Notes: generated by a model from the letters alone, not told the origin. A stretch of 38,370 nucleotides of DNA from Candidatus Pelagibacter sp. (GCA_002692325.1 NZJU01000020.1:25664-64033); one strand, 5' to 3'; numbered from the stretch's first letter, positions 26,518-34,650 are shown. Made by a program: numbers and translations.

Positions 26518-26544
26518 AATAACTTTTTAAACTTTTAAATCTCT

Positions 26545-27693
26545 CTATCTATATGCTATATTGTCTTTACTTAAATCTGGAATCTTTTTTTTCCCTAATA
26601 ATATCATGTCTCTCTTAATTTCTGCACGCATAAGATCAAGTATTTTTTCCACTCCTTGTTGACCACCCGCGCCAAGGGCATATAAAAACCCTTTTCCAAA
26701 ACTACATGCTGTCGCTCCAAGGGACAAGGCCTTCAAGACATGAGTGCCTCTCCTTATTCCGCCATCTACAATAATTTCTATTTTTCCTCCCACCGCATCT
26801 ACGATAGCGGGCAATTGATCGAATGGAGCTCTAGAACCATCTAATTGTCGACCTCCGTGATTAGATAACATTATTGCTGATGCACCGATATCAACAGCTT
26901 TTTTTGCATCTTCAACTGACATTAAACCTTTTATTGCAAATGGTCCCTTCCATCTCTTAATGCAATACTCAGCGTCTTTCCAGCTCATACCTGGATCGTA
27001 TTGCTCATTTATATACTCCATAACTCCCTTAGCTATGGATGAACCTTTTTTTGTAAAATGTGAAACATTTTTAAGCTCAAATTTTTCATGGGTTAAATAA
27101 TTTAATGACCATTTAGGATGGGTGGCAAAACTTAATAAACTTTTTAAAGTTAGTTTTGGGGGAGTAGTAAAACCCCATCTGTGATCTCTTTCTCTATTAC
27201 CAGCTACAACTGTGTCTACGGTCAAACACATAGCTTTAAAGCCTGCATTTTTACATCTGTCAATCAAGTTATCTGTTAATGTCTGGTCTTTATGAATATA
27301 TAGCTGAAAGAGCTTTGGTCCACTTGATACATTGGAAATCTCCTCAATAGAGGATGTTGCCATGGTCGACATGCTATAAAATGTGCCATATTTCTCTGCT
27401 GCACGAGCCGAAGCTTTGTCTCCATCATGATGGTACAATCTTTGCATAGCTGTCGGGGACAAAAATAAAGGCATATCAATTTTTGTTCCCAATACAGTCG
27501 TTGACAAATCTGGTTCCCCCACACTGGCTAAAATGTTAGGAACTAAATCACATTTTGAATAGGACTCTGTATTTCTATTCAGAGTGCTCTCATCGTCAGA
27601 ACCCCCGTCGATATAATGAAAAATTGGGCCAGGAAGATTTTTTTTTGCTAATTTTCTAAAATCTTCAATATTATAACATTTGTTTAAAGACAT
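26545..27693 (-). CDS. lldD: FMN-dependent 2-hydroxyacid dehydrogenase (L-lactate dehydrogenase-like)
   Basis: This enzyme of the glycolate oxidase/L-lactate dehydrogenase/mandelate dehydrogenase family oxidises an L-2-hydroxyacid with FMN. The frame is open to 27789, but homology begins at MSLNKCYNIEDFRKLAKK; that ATG (27693-27691) follows the upstream stop after one base, so I choose it (382 residues). Visible catalytic parts are FHYIDGG near 25, the FMN region LSPTAMQRLYHHDGD, FQLYIHKDQ, CLTVDTVVAGNRERD, the Lys in FAIKGLMS, His and Arg in LSNHGGRQLDGSRAP, and VDGGIRRGTHVLKALSLGA. Lactate or glycolate is likely; a broader hydroxyacid is possible. The symbol is family-level only. Confidence 0.9.
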   Translation of the reverse strand: MSLNKCYNIEDFRKLAKKNLPGPIFHYIDGGSDDESTLNRNTESYSKCDLVPNILASVGEPDLSTTVLGTKIDMPLFLSPTAMQRLYHHDGDKASARAAEKYGTFYSMSTMATSSIEEISNVSSGPKLFQLYIHKDQTLTDNLIDRCKNAGFKAMCLTVDTVVAGNRERDHRWGFTTPPKLTLKSLLSFATHPKWSLNYLTHEKFELKNVSHFTKKGSSIAKGVMEYINEQYDPGMSWKDAEYCIKRWKGPFAIKGLMSVEDAKKAVDIGASAIMLSNHGGRQLDGSRAPFDQLPAIVDAVGGKIEIIVDGGIRRGTHVLKALSLGATACSFGKGFLYALGAGGQQGVEKILDLMRAEIKRDMILLGKKKIPDLSKDNIAYR

Positions 27694-27694
27694 T

Positions 27695-28189
27695 TTAGAA
27701 ATTTTTTGAAAATGAAATAGTTTGGTTGTCAATTCCTGGGTTCGTTTCACCCCAATCATTGTTTGAGATGTGGCTATAAGAATAACCAATTTTACTGTTC
27801 TCGAAAATATTGAAATCTAATCTAATTTCACTTTTAAACTCAAGAGCCGATCCAAGGTCTTTTCCGTCACCTGCTTCATAATATCCAGGTGTAAAACTTG
27901 GTCGTATCGAAACAGGCCCAATATCATAAATTGCCTCAACACCCGTATAGAGAAAAACTGAACTTTTATCAGAGACAAAACCACCTGTGATCGGCGAAAA
28001 CTTCCCTAAAAAAGTATTTCTAAACTTTTTGTTGTCTCTGTGTTCTAAGCCAAAAAGTGTAGCTTGATCATCTCCCTCTTTATCTATTGTGTCAAAGACA
28101 CCAGTATAAAAGGATATATTAGTTTCTTCTGAGTTTAGAGGGGACCAAAAGAGTGTAAATAAAATTGATGCTAATAGCAGTTTTTTCAT
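27695..28189 (-). CDS. PagL-like lipid A deacylase / acyloxyacyl hydrolase family outer-membrane protein
   Basis: The 164 residues start with a Sec signal peptide (MKKLLLASILFTLFWSPLNS) and continue with alternating beta-strand patterns expected of a small outer-membrane barrel ending in Phe (ISFSKNF). The C-terminal SHISNNDWGETNPGIDN matches the PagL motif His-x-Ser-Asn with the following NPGI. In PagL the triad is His, Ser and a Glu twelve residues after the Ser; here that position is Asp. PagL removes the 3-O acyl chain of lipid A. It lies 41 bp after ccmH and 1 bp before the hydroxyacid dehydrogenase, functionally unrelated to either. Confidence 0.72.
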   Translation of the reverse strand: MKKLLLASILFTLFWSPLNSEETNISFYTGVFDTIDKEGDDQATLFGLEHRDNKKFRNTFLGKFSPITGGFVSDKSSVFLYTGVEAIYDIGPVSIRPSFTPGYYEAGDGKDLGSALEFKSEIRLDFNIFENSKIGYSYSHISNNDWGETNPGIDNQTISFSKNF

Positions 28190-28230
28190 AAGCGAGAAAT
28201 TACTATCTAAATTTATAAAAGTATAGTTTT

Positions 28231-28605
28231 TTATCTATTATCTGTGTTTTTTCTCAATTTTTTGAAAAAAAAGACTGCCCCAAAAATAAGAAAAATATAA
28301 GGAATTATCCAAAGTACTAAATTAATGTTATCAAAGTTAGGTTTATACACTATCCAACTTCCATATTTACTAGAGAGAAAATCATAAATTTCTTTTTCAT
28401 TTTTTCCTTGTTTTATTTTATCACTCACAACACTTTTAACGGTTTGTGCAAAATCTGAGTTTGAGTCTGCTATTGATTGTCCTTGGCAAACTAGACATCT
28501 TAAGTTTTTAAAAACTTTTATTTCTAATTGAGAGTAATTCTGACTTAGCGCAGAATTAATCACTAAACAATTAAGAATAAATGTTAATAATATAATTTTT
28601 TTCAT
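28231..28605 (-). CDS. ccmH: Cytochrome c maturation protein CcmH (CycL type)
   Basis: CcmH is a periplasmic thiol-disulfide protein that handles reduced apocytochrome c for heme ligation. The 124 residues have a signal sequence, the redox motif in NLRCLVCQGQSIADSNSDFA near residue 34, conserved FLSSKYGSWIVYKP, and a C-terminal membrane helix (about 96-114). The start overlaps the ccmG stop by four bases (28602-28605). The CcmI-like tetratricopeptide extension seen in some fusions is absent. Confidence 0.95.
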   Translation of the reverse strand: MKKIILLTFILNCLVINSALSQNYSQLEIKVFKNLRCLVCQGQSIADSNSDFAQTVKSVVSDKIKQGKNEKEIYDFLSSKYGSWIVYKPNFDNINLVLWIIPYIFLIFGAVFFFKKLRKNTDNR

Positions 28606-29129
28606 TTTGATACGAGAATTTTGATTTCTTCATAGTCTTTTTCGTTAATTGGACCAATATATTTTTTTATCACAATTAAATTTTTGTCTAAAAGAATACT
28701 CTCTGGTATCCCATAAATTCCAAAATTAATTGAACTCTTACCTGACTTATCTAATAACAAATTAGAATAAGGGTTACCTAAATCTTGAAGAAATTTTTCA
28801 GCATTTTTGATGTTGTCTTTAAAATTAATGCCATAAATTTTTAAGTTTTTGAGCTTAGCCAATTTTATTAAAAAAGTATGCTCATCTTTGCAAGGGGGAC
28901 ACCAAGATGCCCAGAAATTGATTAACTTATAATCATCTTTATTTAAGTTACTTTTTGTAATTAGTCGATCACTATTAAATTCTTTTAATTGAAAATCTGA
29001 AATCTCTTTTCCTAATATGTTTTTAGTATCATAGGATTGGTTTCCCCTTAAGCCCAAAAAAAATATTATTATTATTGATAATATTAAAAAAAATACTAAA
29101 TGGGTTTTAAGGTCGATTTTTTTTTTCAT
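28602..29129 (-). CDS. ccmG: Cytochrome c maturation thioredoxin CcmG/DsbE
   Basis: CcmG is a membrane-anchored thioredoxin that keeps apocytochrome or CcmH cysteines reduced. The frame extends to 29195, but the ATG at 29129-29127 overlaps the ccmF stop (ATGA) and directly precedes the membrane anchor, giving 175 residues. Helix at about 11-26, then the thioredoxin domain with NFWASWCPPCKDEHTF (Cys77 and Cys80) and the later GIYGIPESILLD containing the cis-Pro. Neighbours are ccmF and ccmH, the standard order. Confidence 0.95.
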   Translation of the reverse strand: MKKKIDLKTHLVFFLILSIIIIFFLGLRGNQSYDTKNILGKEISDFQLKEFNSDRLITKSNLNKDDYKLINFWASWCPPCKDEHTFLIKLAKLKNLKIYGINFKDNIKNAEKFLQDLGNPYSNLLLDKSGKSSINFGIYGIPESILLDKNLIVIKKYIGPINEKDYEEIKILVSK

Positions 29130-31006
29130 TTTTTTCGATCTGTTAGTCGAATTAATCCCCCAGCGCTCATAATTAAGACTGACAGCCATAACCAAATCAT
29201 AAGAGGTTTTATCTGAATTTTAACATTATAAAATTCAGAGTTTTGTAGGTTACTCATAGTAATGTAGTAATCACTAAACAAAGTAGATTTTATACTTGCT
29301 TCATAGGTTAAAGTTTTAGGATTTTCGTATATTCTAATTTCAGGATGAAGCTCCCTTATTGAATTTTTATCAATGTCTTTAAGATCGAAGCTACCTATTA
29401 TTGATTTATAATTTTCTTTATTATTTAACTTTAAGTCTTTAAATTTTAGTTCAAAATTATTAATTTTTTTAACTTCTCCAGCTTTTATATTCAAGTCATA
29501 TTCTTCTGAAAAATTATAATTAAGACCAATGAACAAAATCAAAAAACCAAAACCAAGATGCGATACGCCTCTTGAAATTAAAGTAATTTTATTAATCTTA
29601 ATCAATTTAAATATGTCGATAAAGCTAAAGATTATCAAGAACAATGACGTCATAAAAATTAAGTTTGAAATTATACTTGTGGATTTAAAAAAAAATAAAA
29701 TACCGATGTTTATCGCAAAAGCTAAACTAAAAACGGTTAAAAATTTTTTGAAAAAGGAAATTTTACTCTTAACCCACTTAAACTCTGGACCAATGCTCAT
29801 TAGTATAAGAAATATAATTACAAAAGGAATAATCACTGTATTGTAAAATGGAGGCCCAATAGATATTTTTGAGTCAAAAATTACCTCAGTAAAAATTGGG
29901 TAAACTGTTCCTAAAAAAACAGTCAAAAGATAAAACATCATAAACCAATTGTTTGATAAAATAAAAGTTCCTCTATCTAAATTATATTCTTGAACTGAAT
30001 TTCCTTTATTGTGTTTAATAAAAATATAAAAAGATGCTAAAGATGCAAATAATAGTATTATCAGTATATATAGGCCTCTCGTTGGGTCGTTGGCAAAAGT
30101 GTGAACTGAATTCAAAATTCCGGATCTAACCAAAAAAGTCCCAGCTATTGTTAGTACGAAAGTCATTAAACAAAGGACCAAAACCCATGAATATAGTTGA
30201 CCTTTTTTTTCTAAAACTATAACTGAGTGCATTAGTGCTGTCATACAAAACCATGGAAGCAGAGATGCGTTCTCAACTGGATCCCAAAACCAATAACCAC
30301 CCCATCCCAGTTCATAGTAAGCCCAGACAGAACCGGCAAAAATACCAAGTGTTTGAAAAAACCAAGTAAAAGTAATCCATTTTTTTATTGAAACAGCAAA
30401 ATCTCTAGCGCTTAAATTTGACTTAAGCGCGCCTATGGCAGCAGAAAAATATATTGAGGATCCTACAAAACCAATGTAGAGAAGTGGAGGATGTATTGCT
30501 AAAGCAGGATCTTGTAGAATTGGGTTAAGACCCAATCCCTCCATAGGCTTAGGGTCAATTAACAAGAAGGGATTTGAGGTAAAAAATAGAAAGGTAAGAA
30601 AACTTAGAATCAGGAAATTCTGAGCTATTAAAGAATAGAGCAAATATTCTTTATTAAGTTTTTTTCCATAAATTAAAAATAAATATGAAAAAATTGCCAT
30701 TAAGCTTACCCATAATAACAAACTCCCCTCATGGTTCCCCCAACTTCCAGCAATTTTATATATTAGAGGTTTTTCAGTATGAGAATTTTCAAAGACAGTG
30801 CTTAATGAAAAATCTGAAATTATGAAACCAGTAATTAGCGTTATAAAACATGTAATTATTAAAGTTACTTGTAATAAAGAGAGATGGTAAATTTTCGTTG
30901 AAACAACTTGATTTATATTCGTTGCAGCCCTGTAATTAAAATAAATAATTGAGATGGTTAGTAATAGTGTAATTACAATTAAAAAATTTCCAAAAATACT
31001 AATCAT
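29126..31006 (-). CDS. ccmF: Heme lyase subunit CcmF
   Basis: CcmF is the large membrane subunit that receives heme from CcmE and attaches it to apocytochrome c. The 626 residues contain about 14 membrane helices. The tryptophan-rich heme-handling motif is WGGYWFWDPVENASLLPWF near residue 240; GSWGNHEGSLLLWVS near 88 and DPALAIHPPLLYIGFVGSS near 167 are also typical. A large periplasmic loop precedes the last helix. It overlaps ccmE by 8 bp and ccmG by 4 bp. Confidence 0.96.
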   Translation of the reverse strand: MISIFGNFLIVITLLLTISIIYFNYRAATNINQVVSTKIYHLSLLQVTLIITCFITLITGFIISDFSLSTVFENSHTEKPLIYKIAGSWGNHEGSLLLWVSLMAIFSYLFLIYGKKLNKEYLLYSLIAQNFLILSFLTFLFFTSNPFLLIDPKPMEGLGLNPILQDPALAIHPPLLYIGFVGSSIYFSAAIGALKSNLSARDFAVSIKKWITFTWFFQTLGIFAGSVWAYYELGWGGYWFWDPVENASLLPWFCMTALMHSVIVLEKKGQLYSWVLVLCLMTFVLTIAGTFLVRSGILNSVHTFANDPTRGLYILIILLFASLASFYIFIKHNKGNSVQEYNLDRGTFILSNNWFMMFYLLTVFLGTVYPIFTEVIFDSKISIGPPFYNTVIIPFVIIFLILMSIGPEFKWVKSKISFFKKFLTVFSLAFAINIGILFFFKSTSIISNLIFMTSLFLIIFSFIDIFKLIKINKITLISRGVSHLGFGFLILFIGLNYNFSEEYDLNIKAGEVKKINNFELKFKDLKLNNKENYKSIIGSFDLKDIDKNSIRELHPEIRIYENPKTLTYEASIKSTLFSDYYITMSNLQNSEFYNVKIQIKPLMIWLWLSVLIMSAGGLIRLTDRKK

Positions 31007-31421
31007 TTTTTTCTATTTCTTTTAATTCAGGGGGTATATAATTTTCATCATGTTTTGCGAGAATTCTATCTGCAAGGAAAAATTTTTTATCATTAAATTT
31101 TCCTTCGGCTATAACACCTTTTTCTTCAGAAAAAAGGTTGGGAACAGTTCCTCTATAAGAGACTAAGATCTCATTTTTAAAATCAGTGATAATAAATTTT
31201 ATCTCGTCTTTATCTATTTCTATTGAATTTTTTTTAACCATTCCTCCAACTCTTAATGAACGATTTTCTTCTAGATCAGAAAAACTATAAATTTCTGATG
31301 GTGTCTTAAAATAAAGAATGTTTTTATTTAAAGCATTTAAGACAAAATAAATAAGAACTACTAAAAAAAATGTTAAGGCTGATAATGATAAAAGTCTGAT
31401 TTTAACTTTTTTTGTAAGCAT
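30999..31421 (-). CDS. ccmE: Heme chaperone CcmE
   Basis: CcmE is a periplasmic heme shuttle that binds heme covalently. The 140 residues have an N-terminal membrane anchor (about 8-30), an OB-fold with LRVGGMVKKNSI and VSYRGTVPNLFSEEKGVIAEG, and the heme-binding motif HDENYIPPEL with His124. Length and motifs are normal. The start is 15 bp after ccmD and the 3' end overlaps ccmF. Confidence 0.96.
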   Translation of the reverse strand: MLTKKVKIRLLSLSALTFFLVVLIYFVLNALNKNILYFKTPSEIYSFSDLEENRSLRVGGMVKKNSIEIDKDEIKFIITDFKNEILVSYRGTVPNLFSEEKGVIAEGKFNDKKFFLADRILAKHDENYIPPELKEIEKND

Positions 31422-31436
31422 TTTTGATGCTTAAAT

Positions 31437-31664
31437 CTATTTGTTATAATTAAGGAAAACTTGGTTTGCTACCTTGGATTTTTTTAATTCTATTTCTCTC
31501 TCTGCATCTGATAGTTCCAAAATTTTACAAGCTAATTCTTTCTCATACTTTTTAAGTTTTTTAAATGTCTTGTAATATAGGAAACCACACGCCAAAATAG
31601 TTATACCAAAAGAAAACCATACGTAAAAACCGTAACCATTCATCATAATTAAATCTTTAATCAT
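31437..31664 (-). CDS. ccmD: Heme exporter accessory protein CcmD
   Basis: CcmD is a small membrane protein that helps release holo-CcmE from the CcmABC complex. The 75 residues have one helix with the family-typical GFYVWFSFGITILACGFLYY followed by a charged, probably coiled-coil tail. I use the ATG at 31664, which overlaps the ccmC end by 8 bp and has AAAGG upstream; a shorter version from 31646 is possible. Identification rests on position and the YVW-helix pattern. Confidence 0.85.
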   Translation of the reverse strand: MIKDLIMMNGYGFYVWFSFGITILACGFLYYKTFKKLKKYEKELACKILELSDAEREIELKKSKVANQVFLNYNK

Positions 31665-32367
31665 ATTTATTTAACCTTTTTTTCTTTATTTTAATGATTT
31701 CTGTTTTATATTTCATTAGAAAAATTAACGCAGAAAAAATCAGAAAAACTAAAAACATAAGGAATAATGGCACTAAAAAACTAGAATCAATGGTAGAAGT
31801 TCCTGAAATTTTAATACTAGCTGGCTGATGCAGTGTATTCCACCAATCTACCGAATATTTCACAATAGGAATATTTATAGCTCCAATGAGTGAGAGTATA
31901 GTTGCAAATTTCAGGGAACTTTCAATTGGTTTAACATATTTTAATGTGAGTATTATAATAATATAAAAAATTAATAAAATTAACATTGATGTTAATCTTG
32001 CATCCCAAGCCCACCAAGTTCCCCAGGTTGGCTTTCCCCAGGTCGCTCCAGTCACGATTGCTAAACACGTAAACAATAGACCGATAGGTGCAATAGAATA
32101 ATTTATTAATTGTAAATTTTTTATTTTAAACAAAAAATTTATAATGAAAAAAAACGTCATAACAGAAAAGGATGCTAAGGCTAACCAAGCGGATGGAACA
32201 TGAACATACATTATTCTTACTGCATCCTTTTGAATATAGTCTGGAGGTGATATAACTAGTGCGAAAGTTAATCCAATTATCAATGTAATAAAAATTATCG
32301 AATTTAATATTTTGATAAGCTTTCCTAATAACGAGAAAACAGAACTAGGTGCAAAAATATTAATCAT
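31657..32367 (-). CDS. ccmC: Heme exporter permease CcmC
   Basis: CcmC delivers heme to CcmE. The frame opens with a TTG at 32409, but the first ATG at 32367-32365 (MINIFAPSSVFSLLGK) gives 236 residues, near the family's 230-250. Six helices are seen, with the heme-binding tryptophan motif TWGKPTWGTWWAWDARLTS and flanking His residues (VHVPSAW, LHQPASI). It is the first gene of the minus-strand run of 18.5 kb. The ATP-binding CcmA and permease CcmB are not in the window. Confidence 0.95.
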   Translation of the reverse strand: MINIFAPSSVFSLLGKLIKILNSIIFITLIIGLTFALVISPPDYIQKDAVRIMYVHVPSAWLALASFSVMTFFFIINFLFKIKNLQLINYSIAPIGLLFTCLAIVTGATWGKPTWGTWWAWDARLTSMLILLIFYIIIILTLKYVKPIESSLKFATILSLIGAINIPIVKYSVDWWNTLHQPASIKISGTSTIDSSFLVPLFLMFLVFLIFSALIFLMKYKTEIIKIKKKRLNKYD

Positions 32368-32380
32368 GAATTTACTTACT

Positions 32381-32409
32381 ATAGTATGATTAATATGTGA
32401 AGGTAACAA
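32381..32409 (-). promoter_or_regulatory. Candidate ccmC promoter
   Basis: TTGTTA (32409-32404) and TACTAT (32386-32381) on the minus strand are separated by 17 bases, 13 bases upstream of the ccmC ATG. Transcription would start only about six bases before the ATG. This also argues against the TTG start at 32409. Confidence 0.45.
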
Positions 32410-32413
32410 TTGC

Positions 32414-32464
32414 GCCTAATTGAAGAACGAGAGGGAGTAAGAAGTATGATGTCTCCAATTAGGC
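32414..32464. other. 9-bp inverted repeat in the hspQ-ccmC spacer
   Basis: GCCTAATTG (32414-32422) and CAATTAGGC (32456-32464) are perfect complements with a 33-base purine-rich loop on the plus strand. No T-run follows either arm, so it is not a simple terminator. It lies between the hspQ stop and the ccmC promoter. The loop contains GAGGGAG and ATGATG, the start of a tiny ORF. Confidence 0.5.
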
Positions 32465-32499
32465 TAACGAAATTAGGATATGATAAATTCATGTCATAG
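32446..32499 (+). CDS. Possible 17-codon micro-ORF
   Basis: ATG at 32446, preceded by GAGGGAG with an 8-base spacing, opens a frame encoding MMSPIRLTKLGYDKFMS and a TAG stop at 32497-32499. The ribosome-binding site is better than most in this window, but the ORF is very short, no plus-strand gene follows closely (yciB begins 437 bp later) and hspQ is on the other strand. It may be an unannotated small peptide, part of a structured RNA, or chance. Confidence 0.2.
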   Translation: MMSPIRLTKLGYDKFMS

Positions 32500-32536
32500 A
32501 TTTGAACCAATAATGTTAAATTTGTGGCGAAATTAA

Positions 32537-32857
32537 CTAATTTGAAGTTTTAAGGTAGCCTGAACCTTTTCTTCCAATAAAGATTTCTTCGATTAACGGG
32601 TGTTTGACTGGTTCGTTTGAATTATCTACGAGTAAATTCTGTTCTGAAACATAAGCTTCGTAGGTAACATCATTACTTTCGGCTAGTAAGTGATAGAATG
32701 GTTGATCCTTTCTTGGTCTTACATCTTTTGGGATAGATTGATACCACTCTTCAGTATTATTAAATTCAAAGTCAACATCATATATAACGCCTCTGAAATC
32801 GAAGTGTCTATGCTTAACAACTTCTCCAATTGAAAATTTAGCTATATTTGTTGACAT
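32537..32857 (-). CDS. hspQ: Heat shock protein HspQ
   Basis: HspQ (YccV) binds hemimethylated DNA in vitro and modulates Lon protease specificity in enterobacteria. The 106 residues are typical. Conserved segments are FSIGEVVKHRHFDFRGVIYDVDFEF at 8-32, EEWYQSIP, RPRKDQPFYHLLAE and YVSEQNLLVDNSNEPVKHPLIEEIF. It is divergent from the yciB-like gene (79 bp apart) and is a single-gene unit ahead of the structured spacer. Confidence 0.95.
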   Translation of the reverse strand: MSTNIAKFSIGEVVKHRHFDFRGVIYDVDFEFNNTEEWYQSIPKDVRPRKDQPFYHLLAESNDVTYEAYVSEQNLLVDNSNEPVKHPLIEEIFIGRKGSGYLKTSN

Positions 32858-32936
32858 GTATGTTTAAGATAAATATTTTTTATCTAAAATCAACATATAA
32901 ATTTATTAAAAAAAAATATTATGTTAGGATTAATTT

Positions 32937-33482
32937 GTGAATAAGTCTTTAATTAAATTTATAGCTGATTTTGGACCACTATTAATTTTTTTTATAATTT
33001 ACAAAAAAAGTGGAAATAATTTAAGTGAAGCTATACCACCCTTAATAATTTCTACAATAATAGCCGTAGCAGTAATTTATCTTATTGAAAAAAAAATTCC
33101 ATATGTCCCTTTGGTGGGAGCATTTGTTATTTCAATATTTGGTGGGCTCACGCTGTACTTTAATAACCCAATATTTATATACTTAAAACCAACTATCATT
33201 AATTTAATTTTTTCTGTAATTCTTTTGACAAGTAAAAAGTTATTTAACAAAAATCTTCTTAAAATTTTTTTGCAAAAAACGATACTAATGAATGAAGAGG
33301 GTTGGAATAAACTCAATTCCAGATGGGCCTTTTTTTTTATTTTTTTAGCTATTTTAAATGAGATAGTATGGAGAACGCAAAGTGAGGAGTTGTGGGTAAA
33401 TTTTAAAGTTTGGGCTGTTCTTCCTTTAACATTATTGTTTACAATAATTCAAATTCCTTTAATCAATAAATATAAAGAATGA
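32937..33482 (+). CDS. yciB: YciB/IspZ-like inner-membrane septation protein
   Basis: The 181 residues form about five or six membrane helices. The family pattern includes the N-terminal FIADFGPLLIFFIIYKK, the loop EKKIPYVPLVGAFVISIFGGLTLYF and the later MNEEGWNKLNSRWAFFFIFLAILNEIVWR, all typical of YciB/intracellular septation protein A, which links envelope integrity and cell division. The start is a GTG with AGGA seven bases upstream. Its end overlaps the DUF2794 gene as ATGA. Confidence 0.93.
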   Translation: MNKSLIKFIADFGPLLIFFIIYKKSGNNLSEAIPPLIISTIIAVAVIYLIEKKIPYVPLVGAFVISIFGGLTLYFNNPIFIYLKPTIINLIFSVILLTSKKLFNKNLLKIFLQKTILMNEEGWNKLNSRWAFFFIFLAILNEIVWRTQSEELWVNFKVWAVLPLTLLFTIIQIPLINKYKE

Positions 33483-33826
33483 AAAAGTTAAAGCTTATAA
33501 TAAATAACGATAAAAGAAATTTCACAAAGAATACTTTTTTTGTAAAAAAGGAAATGCAAACTATACTAAATTTATATGCAAAAATGGTCTCAAGCGGTCA
33601 GTGGAAAGACTATGGTTTATCTATAGGGCCAAAAGAGGTTTCCTTTGATTTCTATCAGAGGAGTTCAGATAAACCTGTTTATAAAATATTGAAAAACTTT
33701 AGTCCCAAACATGATAATGAGAAATTTTTGCTTAAAGACAAAAATGGATTTATAATAGAAAGAAGCAGCAATTTAAATTTGCTTATTAAAAAAAGAAATT
33801 GGCTTAAATTGAAAACAGTGGGATAG
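33479..33826 (+). CDS. DUF2794 protein
   Basis: This 115-residue soluble protein of unknown function belongs to a family found mainly in alphaproteobacteria. The recognisable core is the segment from EMQTILNLYAKMV through GQWKDYGLSI, then VSFDFYQRSSDKPVYKI. There is no signal peptide or membrane helix. It is coupled to the yciB-like gene by a four-base overlap and ends one base from the convergent Bax-inhibitor-family gene. Confidence 0.85.
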   Translation: MKKLKLIINNDKRNFTKNTFFVKKEMQTILNLYAKMVSSGQWKDYGLSIGPKEVSFDFYQRSSDKPVYKILKNFSPKHDNEKFLLKDKNGFIIERSSNLNLLIKKRNWLKLKTVG

Positions 33827-33827
33827 A

Positions 33828-34580
33828 TTATCTTCTTTGACCAAATAATCTTAAAAGCATTATAAACAAATTTATAAAATCCAAATAAAGTGTAAGCGCA
33901 CCCATAACAGCTTTTTTTCCCATAACTTCTCCGCTATCACTTGCAAAGTACATGTTTTTTATTTTTTGTGTATCATATGCAGTAAGACCAACAAAAACTA
34001 AAACACCAATTATTGATATTATAAAATACATCATGCTAGACTTTAAAAAAATATTTACGAGTGAGGCTATAATTATTCCGATAAGTCCCATAAATAAAAA
34101 TGAACCAAGTTTTGTGAGATCTCTTTTTGTAGTATAACCGTATATACTCATTGCCCCAAAAGTTCCAGAGGTAATAAAGAACACCCTTGTTATGCTTGTA
34201 CCGGTGTATGCTAAAAAAATTGAAGATAACGATGCACCCATAAGACCTGCAAAAATCCAAAATACTGTTTGCGCTTTAGCAGCGCTCATTTTTGCAATAC
34301 CAAAACTCATATAAAGTACAACACCAAGAGGGGCTAACATAATCACCCAGGCTAAACCGCTATTGTAAACAGAATTACCTATATTTGTTAAACCTATTAT
34401 TTCACCATTAGGTCCAGAAACTACTGACATTTTAAAAAGTAATAGTGCAACAAAACCTGTTAACGTTACGCCCGATGCCATATAATTATAAACCTTAAGC
34501 ATATATGACCTGAGACCCTGGTCAATAATCGCTTCTGAGACTGACGATCGTATAGTTTCTTTTTGCTTATTAATTTCCAT
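33828..34580 (-). CDS. Bax inhibitor-1/YccA family membrane protein
   Basis: This seven-helix protein resembles E. coli YbhL/YccA, a family implicated in membrane protease regulation and Ca2+ leak. The frame opens at 34634, but MEINKQKETIRSSVSEAIIDQGLRSYMLKVYNYM is the usual N-terminus, so I use the ATG at 34580 (250 residues). FIALVGLTAYDTQ-like sequence (FVGLTAYDTQKIKNMY) near residue 203 and GALTLYLDFINLFIMLLRLFG at the end are diagnostic. It is convergent with the DUF2794 gene and divergent from the aldo/keto reductase. Confidence 0.93.
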   Translation of the reverse strand: MEINKQKETIRSSVSEAIIDQGLRSYMLKVYNYMASGVTLTGFVALLLFKMSVVSGPNGEIIGLTNIGNSVYNSGLAWVIMLAPLGVVLYMSFGIAKMSAAKAQTVFWIFAGLMGASLSSIFLAYTGTSITRVFFITSGTFGAMSIYGYTTKRDLTKLGSFLFMGLIGIIIASLVNIFLKSSMMYFIISIIGVLVFVGLTAYDTQKIKNMYFASDSGEVMGKKAVMGALTLYLDFINLFIMLLRLFGQRR

Positions 34581-34650
34581 AAAAGATAATATAATAATTT
34601 TTAATATATTTTCAAGAACGAATTTTTTAAACAAATTGTGTTAAAAATTT

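Noticed and set aside
27694..27789. Longer start for the hydroxyacid dehydrogenase
   Set aside because: The extension lies within the PagL-like gene and does not resemble the family N-terminus.
13873..32367. A horizontally acquired island
   Set aside because: No integrase, transposase, tRNA boundary or obvious shift in base composition was seen; the run looks native.
32867..32885. AGATAAA/TTTATCT inverted repeat between hspQ and yciB
   Set aside because: It is entirely A/T-rich apart from one pair and of a size expected by chance in such sequence; I cannot assign it a role.
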